A stretch of DNA of 64,000 nt, from contig NC_044388.1 in NCBI RefSeq assembly GCF_006542625.1, positions 43,533,235 through 43,597,234 of the forward strand, written 5' to 3'. The notes beneath the pieces were generated by a model, which was given only the letters and a program-made list of their open reading frames with translations, was not told the origin of the DNA and ran no database searches. The position numbers and the translations under genes are program-made. Positions 1 to 11,500 of the stretch are shown in pieces; position 1 is the first letter of the stretch, and the number at the start of each line of letters is the position of its first letter. The DNA is from Nomascus leucogenys (taxonomy: Eukaryota; Chordata; Mammalia; Primates; Hylobatidae).

Positions 1-588
1 TTTCCCTGTCTCCACTCCCACTCTCAGAGATTAATGAATGAAGAAGTACATTTTGGTGGCTTAAGCTGGCCATCCCCTGAGAAATGCCAGCACATGCCAG
101 TGATCATGAGGAGGCTGGAAGGCTCAGCTGCTGGTTCCCTTTCTGCACTAAGACCTCCAACTCTATCCTGCATCGTAAATCTAGGGGAACGTGAATTCCC
201 TCTCTATAAAAATGATGCTCTTCCTCAAGGCATGTTAAATGTCTGGAATGGAATAGACATGGTCCTGAGAGATTGCTTTTAAAATAAAATTTAAAAGCCT
301 TTCTATATTGAATCATTTGTATATCTTGAATAATTTTTTCCTATTGACTTGTATTTACATGTTTAGATATAATGGGAATGAGATTGTCAAAATAAACTAA
401 ATCACGCTTCAAATAATTCAATTAGCACTTTTAAAACCTACAATAAATGAAACTATGAAAAAAATCCCACTCAGATGAATGAATCAGATGTCCAACATAC
501 GGCTTGCAATCCAGTGGAACCCTCCAATCAACAGGGGACAATGGATCTTATTGAATCTTCCAGATGCTACAATTAAAACTTACATTGT
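1..588. other. Non-coding stretch, no feature recognised
   Basis: AT-rich single-copy-looking sequence before the first Alu. Short open frames lack any recognisable protein composition. I see no RNA gene or clear repeat here. Confidence 0.4.
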
Positions 589-917
589 GGCTGGGTATAG
601 TGGCTTATGCCTGTGATCTCAGCACTTTGGGAGGCCAGGGCAGGAGGATCGCTTGAGCCTAGGAGTTTGAGACCAGCCTGGGCAACATAAAATAAAAAAT
701 AAAAAACATAAACAACATAAAACAAAAAATAAAAAATAGAAAATAGCCAGGTGTGGTGGCACATAGGCCTGTGATTCCAGCCACTCCAGAGGCTAAGGTG
801 GGAGGACTGCTTGAGCCCAGGAGGTTGAGGCTGCAGTGAGCCATGTTCATACCACTGCACTCCAGCGCTCCAGCCTGGGCAAAAGAGTGAGGCCCTGTCT
901 AAAAAAAAAAAAAAAAA
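589..917 (+). mobile_element. Alu SINE, J-like, expanded A-rich linker
   Basis: Starts with the Alu 5' motif GGCTGGGTATAGTGGCT and ends in a 17-base A run. The wording 'GGAGGATCGCTTGAGCC' is typical of the old AluJ group. The A-rich linker between the arms is enlarged into a series of AAAAAT/ACATAA units at about 690-745. Confidence 0.95.
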
Positions 918-1199
918 GCTATATTGCATCCTCTGAAACCTAAGACATGAGGGCACTCTGAGTAACTAATATTAGAGAAAAAGATATTTTTATACAAATA
1001 AGTCTAATAGAAAAAAAGCACTTAAAACAGTGTCTGGCACAGAGAAAATACTCAGTAAACACTTTTACTGGAATATTATTTTAACAGGAAAATGTGGGCT
1101 CATGGCCCTGCCCTCGGTACCCACTATGTGTGTCCAGATCCCATGGCTCTGAAGATACATGGTTCCTGGTTTAGTTAGGGATAGGAGACAAAGCCTAAA

Positions 1200-1690
1200 A
1201 AGAAGGAACGATGCATTTTGGGGTGTGGGGTGTGAGGGGAGAGGCTGAGATGTTTTCTGAAGGAAGAGATCTTCGATCTGAGTCCTGAAAAATGAGAAGG
1301 TGTTTCCCAGACGGACCCAAGAGTAGGGCTTTTCCAGGCCAAGAGGGCAGAGCTTGCATATGCGTGAAGGTGGGAAAACAGTTGGAAAATAGTGGTGGAA
1401 AGAGAGGGTATGTTTCAGGGAAGTTGGACAAATGACGGAACTGGAAGGTAAGCAGGGCTCAGGTACTGGCAGACCCTTGGGTCCCATTTTAAGGACTTTG
1501 GACTTGATTCAGTGGAGTTGTGGAAGGGTTTTCAGCACAGGGTGTGTTTGCATGTGTATTTGGCACGTTTGGGCTGTGTTGAATGACCACAAACATTAAG
1601 GCTCTCCAGGGGTTAAAGGACAATTCAGGAAAGGAGCAGAGATTAGATGAACGAGTTGAATAATGGACATGATCCAAAGGCACCCAATAA
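1200..1690 (-). mobile_element. L2 LINE relic, antisense
   Basis: Read on the plus strand, the order 'GAGTCCTGAAAAATGAGAAGG', 'CTTTTCCAGGCCAAGAGGGCAGAG', 'TTTTAAGGACTTTGGACTTGATTC' follows the reverse complement of the L2 3' region. The match is degraded and was made from memory of the family consensus, so the edges are approximate. Confidence 0.55.
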
Positions 1691-1699
1691 TGTAGGAGC

Positions 1700-2227
1700 T
1701 ACTCAGATAGCTGAGACAATGGAGAAAGACCTTAAGGAAGGGGACTCCTCTGGGAAATGTTGCTAGGGGAGGAACCGTGGAAACTGCGGAATGTTAGCTC
1801 CTTCCTCTGGGTTGGGGGCGGACAGCAAGCTCCTCTCACAAGCCTCTATTGAAGTGCAGTTGGTTTGAGAACTGGGAGGTGTAAATAGCTCCACAGGTGA
1901 TTGTGATACCTATTAATTAGGACTCTGGTACTGCTCATTTGTGTTGGGGGGCACAAAAGAGAAGGGAGAGACGAGGCAAGAACTCATATCACAAGCTTGC
2001 TAGGCAGAGGTGACTCCCACGTGAGAAGCAGTCTAGAATCTAGAACCTGGGCCACGTCTAACCTGGGCAAAGGCAGCCTCCATGCATCTGCTCCTTTGAC
2101 TCATGGATGGTCTACATCCCGATCAGCTCTCACCCCAGCAGGGCAGTAGCTTTGTGCTCTCCTGAAAACAGCTATATGTGTGTTGTGCACAAAGCCAGGG
2201 CAGAGGAAGGAGCCCTGAGAACAAGCC
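1700..2227. other. Non-coding stretch, nothing recognised
   Basis: Mixed-composition sequence with no repeat, RNA gene or plausible exon that I can support. Confidence 0.35.
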
Positions 2228-2345
2228 TGGAAGAGCTGGGTCCAACCTTCACACTGCTCCTTACTGGCTGGTGGCCACGAGCAAATCACTTGACGCCTCT
2301 GAGCTTCAAGATGATAACTTTTTAAAAGAAGGCAATGGAATCTGC
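2228..2345 (+). mobile_element. MIR SINE fragment
   Basis: The order 'CTTACTGGCTGGTGGCCACGAGCAAATCACTTGACGCCTCTGAGCTTCAAGATGATAA' keeps the MIR pattern (CTAGCTGTGTGACCTTGGGCAAGT, then CTCTGAGCCTCAG). It is short and degraded. Confidence 0.5.
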
Positions 2346-2508
2346 CCCAGCTCCCTCACCTGGCTGTGGCGAGGGTGGCTAAGGGGAGGGAAGAACTGCA
2401 GCCTGCGTTGGTGGCAGGCTCCAGAGTGACAAGGAGGACAAGCAACTCCAAGTGAGGTCAGAGCTCAGTACCACTGTAAGACCTGCATGTGATTAAACAT
2501 TAAACAGT

Positions 2509-2824
2509 AGCTGGGTGAGGTGCTTCACGCCTGTAATCCCAGCACTTTGGGAGGCTGAGGTGGGAGGATTGCTTGAGGCCAGGAGTTTGAGACCAGCCTG
2601 GGCAACATAGTAAGACCCTGTCTCCACACACACACAAAAATTTTTAAAACAAGCCAGGCATGGTGGTGTGCTCCTGTAGTCCCAGTCATTCAGGAGGCTG
2701 ACGGGGGAGGACTGCTTGAGCCCAGGAGCTGGAGGCTGCAGTGAGCTATGGATCATGCCACTGCACTCCAGCCTGGGTGACAGAGTGAGACCCCATCTCT
2801 AAAAAAAAAAATAATAAAATAAAC
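2509..2824 (+). mobile_element. Alu SINE, J-like
   Basis: Both arms are present, from AGCTGGGTGAGGTGCTTCACGCC to an A-rich tail (A10 then ATAATAAAATAAA). The right arm has TGCTTGAGCCCAGGAG, an AluJ trait. Confidence 0.95.
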
Positions 2825-2913
2825 AGCAGAAAAGGCACAAGGGGATTTCCTGGGACCTTCAGTAGGGTCTAGTCTCAGGTGGTAGATAACTGAAAGTATA
2901 TATTTGTCAAAAT

Positions 2914-3232
2914 TCATTGAGCTGGCTGGGTGCGGTGGCTCACGCCTGTAATCCCAGCACTTTGGGAGGCTGAGGTGGGCAGATCACCTGAGGTCAGGAG
3001 TTCGAGACCAGCCTGGGCAACATGGTGAAACCCTGTCTCTACTTGAAATACAAAATTAACTGGGTGTGGTGGTGCACGCCTGTAACCCCAGCTACATGGG
3101 AGGCTGAGGCAAGAGAATCACTTGAACCCAGGAGGCAGATGTTACACTGAGCTGAGATCACGACACTGCACTCCAGCCTGGGCGACAGAGCAAGACTCTG
3201 TCTCAAAAAAAAAAAAAAAAAATCATTGAGCT
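2914..3232 (+). mobile_element. Alu SINE, S-like, with intact target-site duplication
   Basis: The element proper is 2924-3222. The 10-base direct repeat TCATTGAGCT at 2914-2923 and 3223-3232 is the target-site duplication left by L1-driven retroposition. Both arms and a long A tail are present, and 'CACCTGAGGTCAGGAG' fits the AluS group. Confidence 0.96.
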
Positions 3233-3239
3233 TTATGCT

Positions 3240-5027
3240 TAAGATTTGTGCGTTTTACTGTATATTGTATTATGTCTCGATTTAAAAAAAAAAGAAACAG
3301 GAAGATGAAAACATCTGCATCGAGAGTGGCTAGCTGGGCTTTCATCCATGGCACACGTGGCCACAGCAAGGCCACAGGGAAAGGCCACTCCTCAGAGCCG
3401 AGCCCAGGGCTGCTGGGTTCTGGGCCGCAGCTCCCTCCCCAGATTCCTCAGCAGAAGGCCAGCACAGCTCTTTCGAGTTGTTCAAAACCTGCTGGTTTCA
3501 GTGCATTCTGGGAAAATTGTTGGCTTTTAAAAACAAACAGGATGCCCCGCGCTGAAAGGAGGGGGAGCCTCAGAACCACAGCTGAAGTAATAATGAAAAA
3601 CGCAGCCGTCAGGGAATCAGTGGGAGAACAAATTCCCTGGAACACTCTGGCAGAGGGGCCTAAGAATTCTGGAAAGACGTCTTCACGAGATAAATGTGTA
3701 TCCATTCACTAATTTGTGCCTCCTGACAGGACATGCTTCTCTAGCAAAGTGTCTGTATACAGTTTTGTGAGTGTCACAACCCTGGTGCCCGGGGCTTTTT
3801 GTATCCCATTGATTTGCACTTCACGATGAATGTCATTTCCTGTTGGCTCCCTGAACAGTGCTCTCTCTCCCGAGAGGGGGCTCTGTCAACGTGGCTGCCT
3901 GGCTGTGTCTCCATGATCTTAGCTACCCACAGCAAAACACATCTTTTCCCTCTAAGCCACGTGACCTCCTCTTAGGGAACAGAACACAGTTCCCTAAGAG
4001 TTTACAGGACAAACATAACAAACCACCTCCCCGAGGGGGTGTCAAGTCGTCACTGGTCCAGGCAGGAAGCTTGGAATCTAAGCAGCCACCTTTCCTGCAA
4101 GGAACCATGGGGGCAGAGACTCCAGGCCCACGCTCCACTCACTCATCTCCGGAGGCCAGAACCCTGTGGAGGAAAAAACAAGGCGGGGAGGGATCCAGCT
4201 TTCTCCAGAAGACAGGAACAGGGGAAAATGATCCCACTGCTATTTCTCCTGGGAGCCACTGCAGGGATCATTTCAAATTCTCTTGTACGGCTGTTGTAAT
4301 TAAGACAATAACTCAAAAGTTTTAGTGAGGCAGCCAACATGAAAAGTCAAGGACCTTAGCCATCCAAATGTTCACGGTACTTTCTCACATGTTCTGCAAA
4401 GGGGAGCTTTCAAATAAGGCAGCAGGAGAAATACTGATGTGGATGGAGAGTGGCGGGGAGCGGTGATGGAGCTGGACTACAGAGCTGAATAGTGGCAGGA
4501 AGCCAGCTCCTGGCCCCATCAGGAGCAGCACATTCAGCATTTCTACCTTTCCCTCTGAGCCTTCTAGCAAACTCAGCCACGACTCCCTCTGAAATGAGCT
4601 CAGAAACACTGGCTCTCCCCCTGTCCCTCCGAGACGTCTCAGGGTCTTGGGGCTTCTTCAGGGTCACCAGGGGCTTCTACGTTTCTCTGACAAGTTAAAG
4701 GGCTTAGTTCTTCTTTTATTTCCAGAATGCAAACCATAATCACTTTGCCTCCACCGTGGTGCTGGCTGGCCCCTCGCATGATGGTTTTCATCAGAGAAAC
4801 ACCCGTGAGCTGCAGTGGTATTCAGAATGACGTGATGCCAAGCCGAGGGGAAAAAATTGTTCAGAGACAGTTTACTGATATAAAACTAGCCAGGCCTTGA
4901 GGGAACAATGGACAAGTTCCTGGTTCCCCACCCAGTTGTACAGGCTGCAGGCTTGTCCTGGTGGCTCGTGTGACCTTGCCCCGGTTCCTCCCCTTGTAAC
5001 TTCAGTTGGTTCCACTTCTGGACCTCA
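3240..5027. other. Repeat-poor non-coding stretch
   Basis: About 1.8 kb without a repeat that I can name. Two plus-strand open frames of about 155 codons lie at 3248-3712 and 3858-4325, but neither has a recognisable domain or low-entropy family signature. They overlap other frames of similar length, so I do not call them genes. Confidence 0.4.
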
Positions 5028-5292
5028 ACACATGCACACACAGACACGTGCATGCACACAGAGACACACATGGACACAGAGACACATGCAGGCACACACA
5101 GACACAGAACAAGAACAGGCACACACAGACACGTGCATGCACACACAGACACGTGCATGCACACACACACATCACACAGACACACAAAGCCCAGGGCACC
5201 AGGGTTGTGATGCTAACACAACTGTATACAGACACACATGCACACAGACATACACATGCACACAGAGACACACGCATGCACACACACACACT
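5028..5292. repeat. CA-rich minisatellite with 20-bp units
   Basis: Degenerate CACACAGACA repeats with GTGCATGC punctuation. Two adjacent identical 20-mers occupy 5121-5140 and 5141-5160 (ACACACAGACACGTGCATGC), and a near copy lies near 5036-5055. A non-repeat island at about 5187-5226 splits the tract. Frames on both strands stay open only because the unit lacks stops. Confidence 0.9.
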
Positions 5293-5299
5293 GTCACAG

Positions 5300-6050
5300 C
5301 CTTCTACCCTGGCAGCAGTCTGGGGTTGCACTAAATATCAGAAGCATCAACATAAATTTTACAAAGATTAACCTCAAACAGACAGTGCAATGCCTGGAAT
5401 TTCTACCTACCATGCGTACCTGCAAACATCTCAATTCACCCGATTGTGACAATTATAAATGCATGGGCCTTATTGCAGTCTCATGCTGTCTTTTCAGACT
5501 TGGTAACACACTTTGAGGGCTGGTTTTAGTCTTTGAGGTAAGACTGATGTCAAAGTGTCCAGTTTTTCCATTCATCCGTGAGTTTGCTGCCTGCAAAACA
5601 TGTCTAAAATTATTCCTAATTCTAAGTCCTCTCTACACAGTCAACCTCTCCAATGTAATAATTCCAAAACCTTTCTTGACTCCTGCTTTTAATAACGTAC
5701 ATTTACAGAGGATATGAATTCCAGATTTGATTTCAAACTCTAGGGATGTATATTCCTCTTCTGGAACTTGTATATCCGGTCTTGGGATGAAAAAAAAGGG
5801 GAGGAGAGAAAGAAAGAGAAAAAGAGGGGGATGGAGGGCCCATAGCATCACAAGCATTCCTTGTATTTCTTCTGTCTTTTACATGCTGAGCATGTAGGGC
5901 AGACACAAGCTGATGCACAGCATCTGGTTAAAGTCAGGTAAGTAACACTCTGGGGAAAAAGCCTGAAGTCCGTTGCCAACCTCTTTCTCTTTCTAGTGTG
6001 TTTTTGCAGATGGATGAAAACTGCAGCCAATAAAGGTTTCAATTTTAGGT
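5300..6050. other. Non-coding stretch, nothing recognised
   Basis: Sequence between the CA-rich minisatellite and the long polypurine tract. No repeat family, RNA or exon is supported. Confidence 0.35.
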
Positions 6051-6055
6051 GATAA

Positions 6056-6383
6056 AGGAAGGAAGGAAGAAAGAGAGAAAGAAAGAAAGAAAGAAGGAAG
6101 GAAAGAAAGAAAGAAAGAAAGAGAAAGAAAGAGAGAGGGAGGGAAGGAGGAAGGAAGGGAGGGAAAGAGAAGGAAGGAAGGAAGAAAAAGAAAGAAAGAA
6201 AAGAAAAGAAAGAAAGAAAGAAAGAAAAAGAAAGAAAGAAAGAAAGAGAAAGAAAGAGAAAGAAAGAAAAGAAAGAAAGAGAAAGAAAGAGAGAGGGAGG
6301 GAAGGAGGAAGGAAGGGAGGGAAAGGGAAGGAAGGAAGGAAGAAAAAGAAAGAAAGAAAAGAAAAGAAAGAAAGAGAAAGGGA

Positions 6384-6447
<64 letters not shown>

Positions 6448-6448
6448 A
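6056..6448. repeat. Long polypurine (GAAA/GGAA) tract with a duplicated block
   Basis: About 390 bases of almost pure purine on the plus strand. A distinctive block with GAGAGGGAGGGAAGGAGG begins at 6133 and again at 6291. Roughly 90 bases match with one visible substitution, so part of the tract was duplicated with a 158-base offset. The long minus-strand frames here are poly-Phe/Ser/Leu artefacts. Polypurine-polypyrimidine DNA of this length can form triplex (H-DNA) and is usually length-variable. Confidence 0.95.
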
Positions 6449-6449
6449 G

Positions 6450-8068
6450 CATTTTGTTCAATCACCGTCCTATCAGCTCCATGCCATTTGGAACATTTGA
6501 CACAACAAAAGGAACATGGAACCATGCCACCCCCAGACGTCACCATGCCAGGAACATCTTCAGCCATGGATTCTCCTGAATGAAGGCTGGAAGGTATGAC
6601 TGGGCCTGGACACAGGAAACTGAAGTTGTGCTTCTGAGCACAAACTCCTGTCACCATTGTTCCATGGGCATCTCCTGCAGTCGTTGAAGGGGCTTTAACC
6701 TGAGGGTCCACGGCAACTGAAAAACAGTTCACAACTTTTTACATAAAAGTTGAACCAGACTAGTCTAGTGCAGATACACTTGTTCTCTCCATATGTCAGA
6801 TGGGGATATTAATATCTGCCTCCCCTCTCTCCCACACTGGCCCAGAGTCCAGAGGAGCCTCTTCCCCTACCTTTTAAGAAGAAGGTTAGGGTGTGATGCA
6901 GGGTCACCAAGGCACTCACCCTACTCAGAGTACAGAGGACTTGTGAAAATGCTCTGATTTTTCCTAGGAGCCTCAGCCCCACTATGACGTGGGAAACTAA
7001 ATTTACTCCACCCTCTAATCTCAGTCCAATCTCATGCTCTGGAAGTTTTCTTAAGATTTCTCTTTTGAAGAAATACCCAGAGTTTCAGATGTCTCTCTCC
7101 TTTCTTTCTCTCACCAAGATGGCACCAGGGTGTAGGAGGAGCGTGGATTGTATTCTCATGGCAGGAGAAGGGCAGGCTTGATTCCACATGGTGTTTTCTG
7201 GATCCTTGCTCTGTTTGTTGCATGGTGGCTGATCTGGGCTGCCCCCTGGACTGGTGACCACTGATGTGTGGCTTGTCCCATACCTTGGCATTCTGCCAGT
7301 ATCTGCCGAAGACTATGGGTTGGGTAGCTTGTGGTTCATTTCATCTCTTGGCTAAGTCGGAGCCCAGTCCCCCCTTTTTATTTTTTTCCTAATTTGACCC
7401 CCTTGGCTCTCTCTTGCTGTGGGTCCCTGGGTCTGGCTATGACTCCAGTGAGGTCAGGACTCAGGCAGTTCATTTTGCAGTCCTTGGCCACAGCACCATC
7501 TTGCCCCCCACCACAGTCATCCTTTCTGGTAAGTTCTCCAGCCAGACTCAACCAGCATCTGTGCCCCACCCCTGCAGGGGCATGCAGGAGATCCTGAATT
7601 CTTTCCACACCACACAGGAACTGAGGGCAACTTGGGAAAGCCAAACTTTAGCCCTTCTACTGCCTAACCACACTGGACTGCTGAGTTTATAATGAAGTGG
7701 CCGCTCCCAGATGGACCTGGGAGCCTATGTTTCCATGTAGAGTCTTGAATATGAAATGGGGGGAAAGAACCCTGTGAGGACTTTAACTTACTGAACACAC
7801 CCTTCCCTCTGGGCAGTTGAGAAACAGAAAATCAACATCAATGTGTCTCTCCAGCATCTGTCTCCCTTCTTCTTCTCATGGTCCTTTGGGACCAGAAATG
7901 GGCAGGCTTTCTGCCTCTACAATTTATCATTCTCCTTTCACCCTAAAGCATCTGCCTCCCTTCCCGGCCCAGTCATTTTAAACAGAACCAGTGCTTGCAG
8001 GCATGGAAATGACTCTGTGATCTGAGTTTTACCTACAATCTTGTTTCTCAGATGTTCAATGGGAGCTA
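6450..8068. other. Non-coding stretch, no feature named
   Basis: About 1.6 kb, moderately GC, with several short frames. Parts read like an old LTR in texture, but I cannot match a family and see no TG...CA ends or target-site duplication. Confidence 0.3.
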
Positions 8069-8403
8069 AAGAAATTTAGAAAATCCTGCCGGGCGCGATG
8101 GCTCAAGCCTGTAATCCCAGCACTTTGGGAGGCCGAGGCGGGTGGATCACGAGGTCAGGAGATTGAGACCATCCTGGCTAACACGGTGAAACCCCGTCTC
8201 TACTAAAAATACAAAAAATTAGCCGGGCATGTTGGCGGGCGCCTGTAGTCCCAGCTACTCGGGAGGCTGAGGCAGGAGAATGGCGTGAACCCGGGAAGCG
8301 GAGCTTGCAGTGAGCCGAGATCGCGCCACTGCACTCCAGCCTGGGGGACAGAGCAAGACTCCGTCTCAAAAAAAAAAAAAAAAGAAGAAATTTAGAAAAT
8401 CCT
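8069..8403 (+). mobile_element. AluY-like SINE, full length, perfect 19-bp TSD
   Basis: The element is 8088-8384. The 19-base repeat AAGAAATTTAGAAAATCCT occurs perfectly at 8069-8087 and 8385-8403. CACGAGGTCAGGAGATTGAG, CTAACACGGTGAAACCCCGTC and GGCGTGAACCCGGGA are AluY wording, and many CpGs survive. The tail is a plain 15-base A run. It looks like the youngest insertion in the window. Confidence 0.97.
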
Positions 8404-9018
8404 ATTTCTCTCCCAACAAAGCCTAGGTTTTGCAACTACTATTTCTACAAAAATCCTACTTTTGATTGGAAGACTTTCAATATTAACTTTTTTTGCATTG
8501 ATGCTGTAGAAATCTAAAGGTAAGTATGTCTCTGGCAAAAGGGTAAAGGGTAGGCCAGTCAATAAACACAAAAGAGAAAAGTATATTAATGTTATTCCAA
8601 AAATGTTATCAGACGACCTTCAAAATGCCTTCCAACTCAAAAGCATTTGATTTCTGAGTGATGGTCCTGAGGATTCAGTTTGGAAAGATGACACACTTTT
8701 CAAGTGTGTACATATATACTAACTTTATTATCATCTTTCTTATGTTTTCAAAGTGTTAACCCCTCAGAAGCTGGCCCAAGGCAATGTTAACCCTGATGAA
8801 TGGCCATTTAACCTGCTGATCCTGAATGATGCTTAGCAGCATCTAGCAAAGTCTCTTCTGGCAAAACTGTTTCATGAATTATTCTGAAACCTCTGCCTTG
8901 AGCTACTTTCCACTCTAATGTGTCACAGTCCTCCTATGCCCGGTTCTGCATGCACAGACTCACCCAACCGGCTGGGGATCAAAAATATTGCAGGCGGGGG
9001 AAACCACAGTAAAAATTA
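8404..9018. other. Non-coding stretch, nothing recognised
   Basis: AT-rich sequence between two Alus with no supported feature. Confidence 0.35.
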
Positions 9019-9320
9019 GGCTGGGTGCAGTGGCTTGCACCTGTAATCAGCACTTTGGGAGGCTGAAGCTGGAGGATTGCTTGAGCCCAGGAGTTTGAGA
9101 CCAGCCTGGGCAATATAGTGAGACCCCATCTCTACAAAAAATTTATTTTAATTAGCCAAGCAGCACGGCCTGTAGTCCCAGTAACTTGGGAGGCTGAGAT
9201 GGGAGGATTGCTTGAGCCTGGGTGGTTGAGGCTGCTGTGAGCCAAGATCTGCCATTGCACTCCAGCCTGAGTAACAGAGTGAGACCCTGTGTCAAAAAAA
9301 AAAAGAATAATAATAATAAG
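9019..9320 (+). mobile_element. Alu SINE, J-like
   Basis: Begins GGCTGGGTGCAGTGGCTTGC and keeps both arms. It ends in an A-rich tail that runs into AATAATAATAAG. 'GGATTGCTTGAGCCCAGG' in both arms marks it as AluJ. Confidence 0.93.
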
Positions 9321-9331
9321 AAAACAATACA

Positions 9332-9610
9332 GGCCAGGTGAAGTGGCTCACACCTATAAACCCAACACTTTGGTAGGCTGAGGTGGAATGATGGTTTGAG
9401 CCCAGGAGTTCGAAACCAGCCTGGGCAACATAGCGAGACTCCATCTATACAAAATTTTTTTAAAAAATTAGCCAGATATGGTGGTGTGCATGTGTAGTCC
9501 CAGCTACTTGGGAGGCTGAGGTGGGAAGATTGCTTGAGCCCAGGAGTTCAAGGCTGTAGTGAGCTATGATTGCATCACTGTACTCCAGCCTGGGTGACAG
9601 AGTGAGGCGG
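9332..9610 (+). mobile_element. Alu SINE, J-like, tail grown into a GA tract
   Basis: A second AluJ-like element in the same orientation only about 12 bases after the previous one. The body ends at GTGACAGAGTGAGGCGG, and its A tail has been replaced by the long polypurine microsatellite that follows. Confidence 0.93.
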
Positions 9611-9868
9611 AAAAAAAAAGAAGGAAAGAGAGAGAGAGAGAGAGGAAGGAAGGGAGGGAGGGAGGAAGGGAGGAAGGGAAAGAAAGAAAGATGAAAGAAA
9701 AAGAAAGAAAGAAGGAAAGAAAGAAAGAAAGGAGGGAGGGAGGGAAAGAAAGAAAAAGAAAGAAAGAGAAAGAAGAAGGAAGGAAAGAAGGAAAAGAAAG
9801 AAAAAGAAAGAGAAGGAAAGAAAGAAAGAAAGAGAGAAGGAAGGAAGGAAGAAAGGAAGGAAAGACGG
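9611..9868. repeat. Polypurine microsatellite on an Alu tail
   Basis: About 258 bases of AAAG, GAGA and GGAA units directly continuing the tail of the Alu at 9332-9610. This is a common route of microsatellite birth. It is likely length-variable. Confidence 0.93.
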
Positions 9869-9940
9869 AAACAATATAGTAACCATTTACATAGCATTTC
9901 CATTGTTTGAGGTATTATACATAATCTAGAGATGATTTAC

Positions 9941-10124
9941 AGTATATGAGAAAAGCCAGGCATGGTGTCACTAACCTAGAATCCCAGTTATTTGTGAGGC
10001 TGAGGGGGAAGGATCCCTAGAGTCCAGGAAGCTGCAGTGAGCTATAATGGCATCACTCGCTCCAGCCTGGGCAACAGAATGAGCATGTCTCTAAACTAAA
10101 TAAATAAATAAAATAAAGTATATG
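9941..10124 (+). mobile_element. Free Alu monomer (FRAM/FLAM-like)
   Basis: Only one Alu arm is present (9955-about 10116): GCCAGGCATGGTG at the start and GCTCCAGCCTGGGCAACAGAATGAG near the end, then a TAAA-rich tail. An 8-base repeat AGTATATG at 9941-9948 and 10117-10124 may be its target-site duplication, although six bases intervene upstream. Alternatively it is a damaged right arm of a normal Alu. Confidence 0.75.
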
Positions 10125-10439
10125 GCAGAATGTGCATAAGTTACAGGCAAATACTACACCATTTTATATAAGGGACTGAGCATCCTCAGATTTTTGTATC
10201 TTTGGAGACCCTGGAATCAATTCCCCATGGATCCCAAGGAACAACAGTGCTTTGGAGATTAGAAATCAGATTCTGCTTGCTGTGGCTTTTCACTTGGGTG
10301 ACTCACTTTATCCCCACCCCACCCCTTCGTTCTCATACCTCCTGAGAGAACCAGCTGCCATGAAGTGGGAAAGGAATTAGAGAAGATGGGTTCCTCAGCT
10401 GCTCAAGAAAGTGGACAGACAAGTCTACTATAGAAGAGA

Positions 10440-11110
10440 ATTGGCTTTTTCAGTGGAGGAGATAAAATTAATACTGAGACAAATAGAAAACAAAATTAAA
10501 CATTAAGTATCTTCTATAAGAGCAATATAAATCCAAGAAGAAAGACTGGTCTGAGATTTCACAGATGACTGGAAGGATGTCTATATTGGGGTAAGCATGA
10601 GAGAGGAGAAACGACTTAGCAGGGGAAATAACAATGAAGGCATAGGCATAAGAAGATGGGCAAGAGATGGGGACTATGAGGAGACCCGCTTGATAGGAGA
10701 GAAGAGAATGGAGGACCCAAGAACCAGGGCTACTGTGACAGACAGTGGAGTGCCACTGGAGGCTCATAGCATGCAATGTCATGAGGACCGCTGAGCTTTT
10801 AAGATGACTGGGGACAAGATGGCTATAATGTAGGAAGTGCCTAAAGCTGGAGAGGCCGTTGTCTGGTTAGTCAACTGGACTATGGTCATGGCAGTAGGAG
10901 AGAAGAAAAAGCAAATTCTAGAGACACATACAACAAATAAATAGGAATTCCTGATAATTGGCTGGATATGGGAAATGAAGGAGAAGGAACTTAAGGGATT
11001 TTGGTATCAAAGATAGGGAGAAAGGTGATGCCTTTGTGAAGAAGAAAATCAGCTGACTGGAAAGGAGGCCTATGATAAAATGGAAGGGTAGCAGAGGAAG
11101 AACCCCATCT
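10440..11110 (-). mobile_element. Possible L2-derived relic, antisense
   Basis: Plus-strand phrases such as 'GCTTTTAAGATGACTGGGGACAAGATGGC' and 'GGCTGGATATGGGAAATGAAGGAGAAGGAA' recall the reverse complement of internal L2. The similarity is weak and by eye only. It could be unrelated purine-rich sequence. Confidence 0.3.
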
Positions 11111-11317
11111 AAAAGAAGAGTAATGGTTTCTCTTGGTTATTGGGAACTTGACCTCCCAGCTAGCACAGTCAAATTGGACCCGAACAATACCAAACATTTT
11201 GGCAATGTGGATGGTTCTGTCTACTAGCAATTGGACCTATGGCTCTCAATCATCAATTAAAGAAATCATAAACCTGCCTGCTTCACCAGATGGATGTGAG
11301 GACAGGAGGCTGCACAC

Positions 11318-11500
11318 CACTGCAAGTTAGGCTCTGGAGCCATGTTGGCTTTTTTCAAATCTCTGCTCCACTACCTACCAGCTGTGTGGTTTGGGCAAAT
11401 TACAAAACCTCTCTGTGCCTTACCCTCACCCATAAAAATGGGGATAATTATACCTACCTCATAAACAAGGTCGTTTATGTTGAGCACTTAATACTCAACA
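11318..11500 (+). mobile_element. MIR SINE
   Basis: Clear MIR order: CTCTGCTCCACTACCTACCAGCTGTGTGGTTTGGGCAAATTAC, then AACCTCTCTGTGCCTTA, then AAAATGGGGATAATTATACCTACCTCATA. Confidence 0.82.

Noticed and set aside
3248..4325. Two plus-strand frames of about 155 codons
   Set aside because: No recognisable domain, no splice or promoter context, and overlapping frames on both strands are of similar length. They are compatible with chance in GC-moderate DNA.
5848..6732. 294-codon minus-strand open frame, the longest in the window
   Set aside because: It is a translation of the polypurine tract (Phe/Ser/Leu repeats) plus flanks. It has low complexity and no exon signals.
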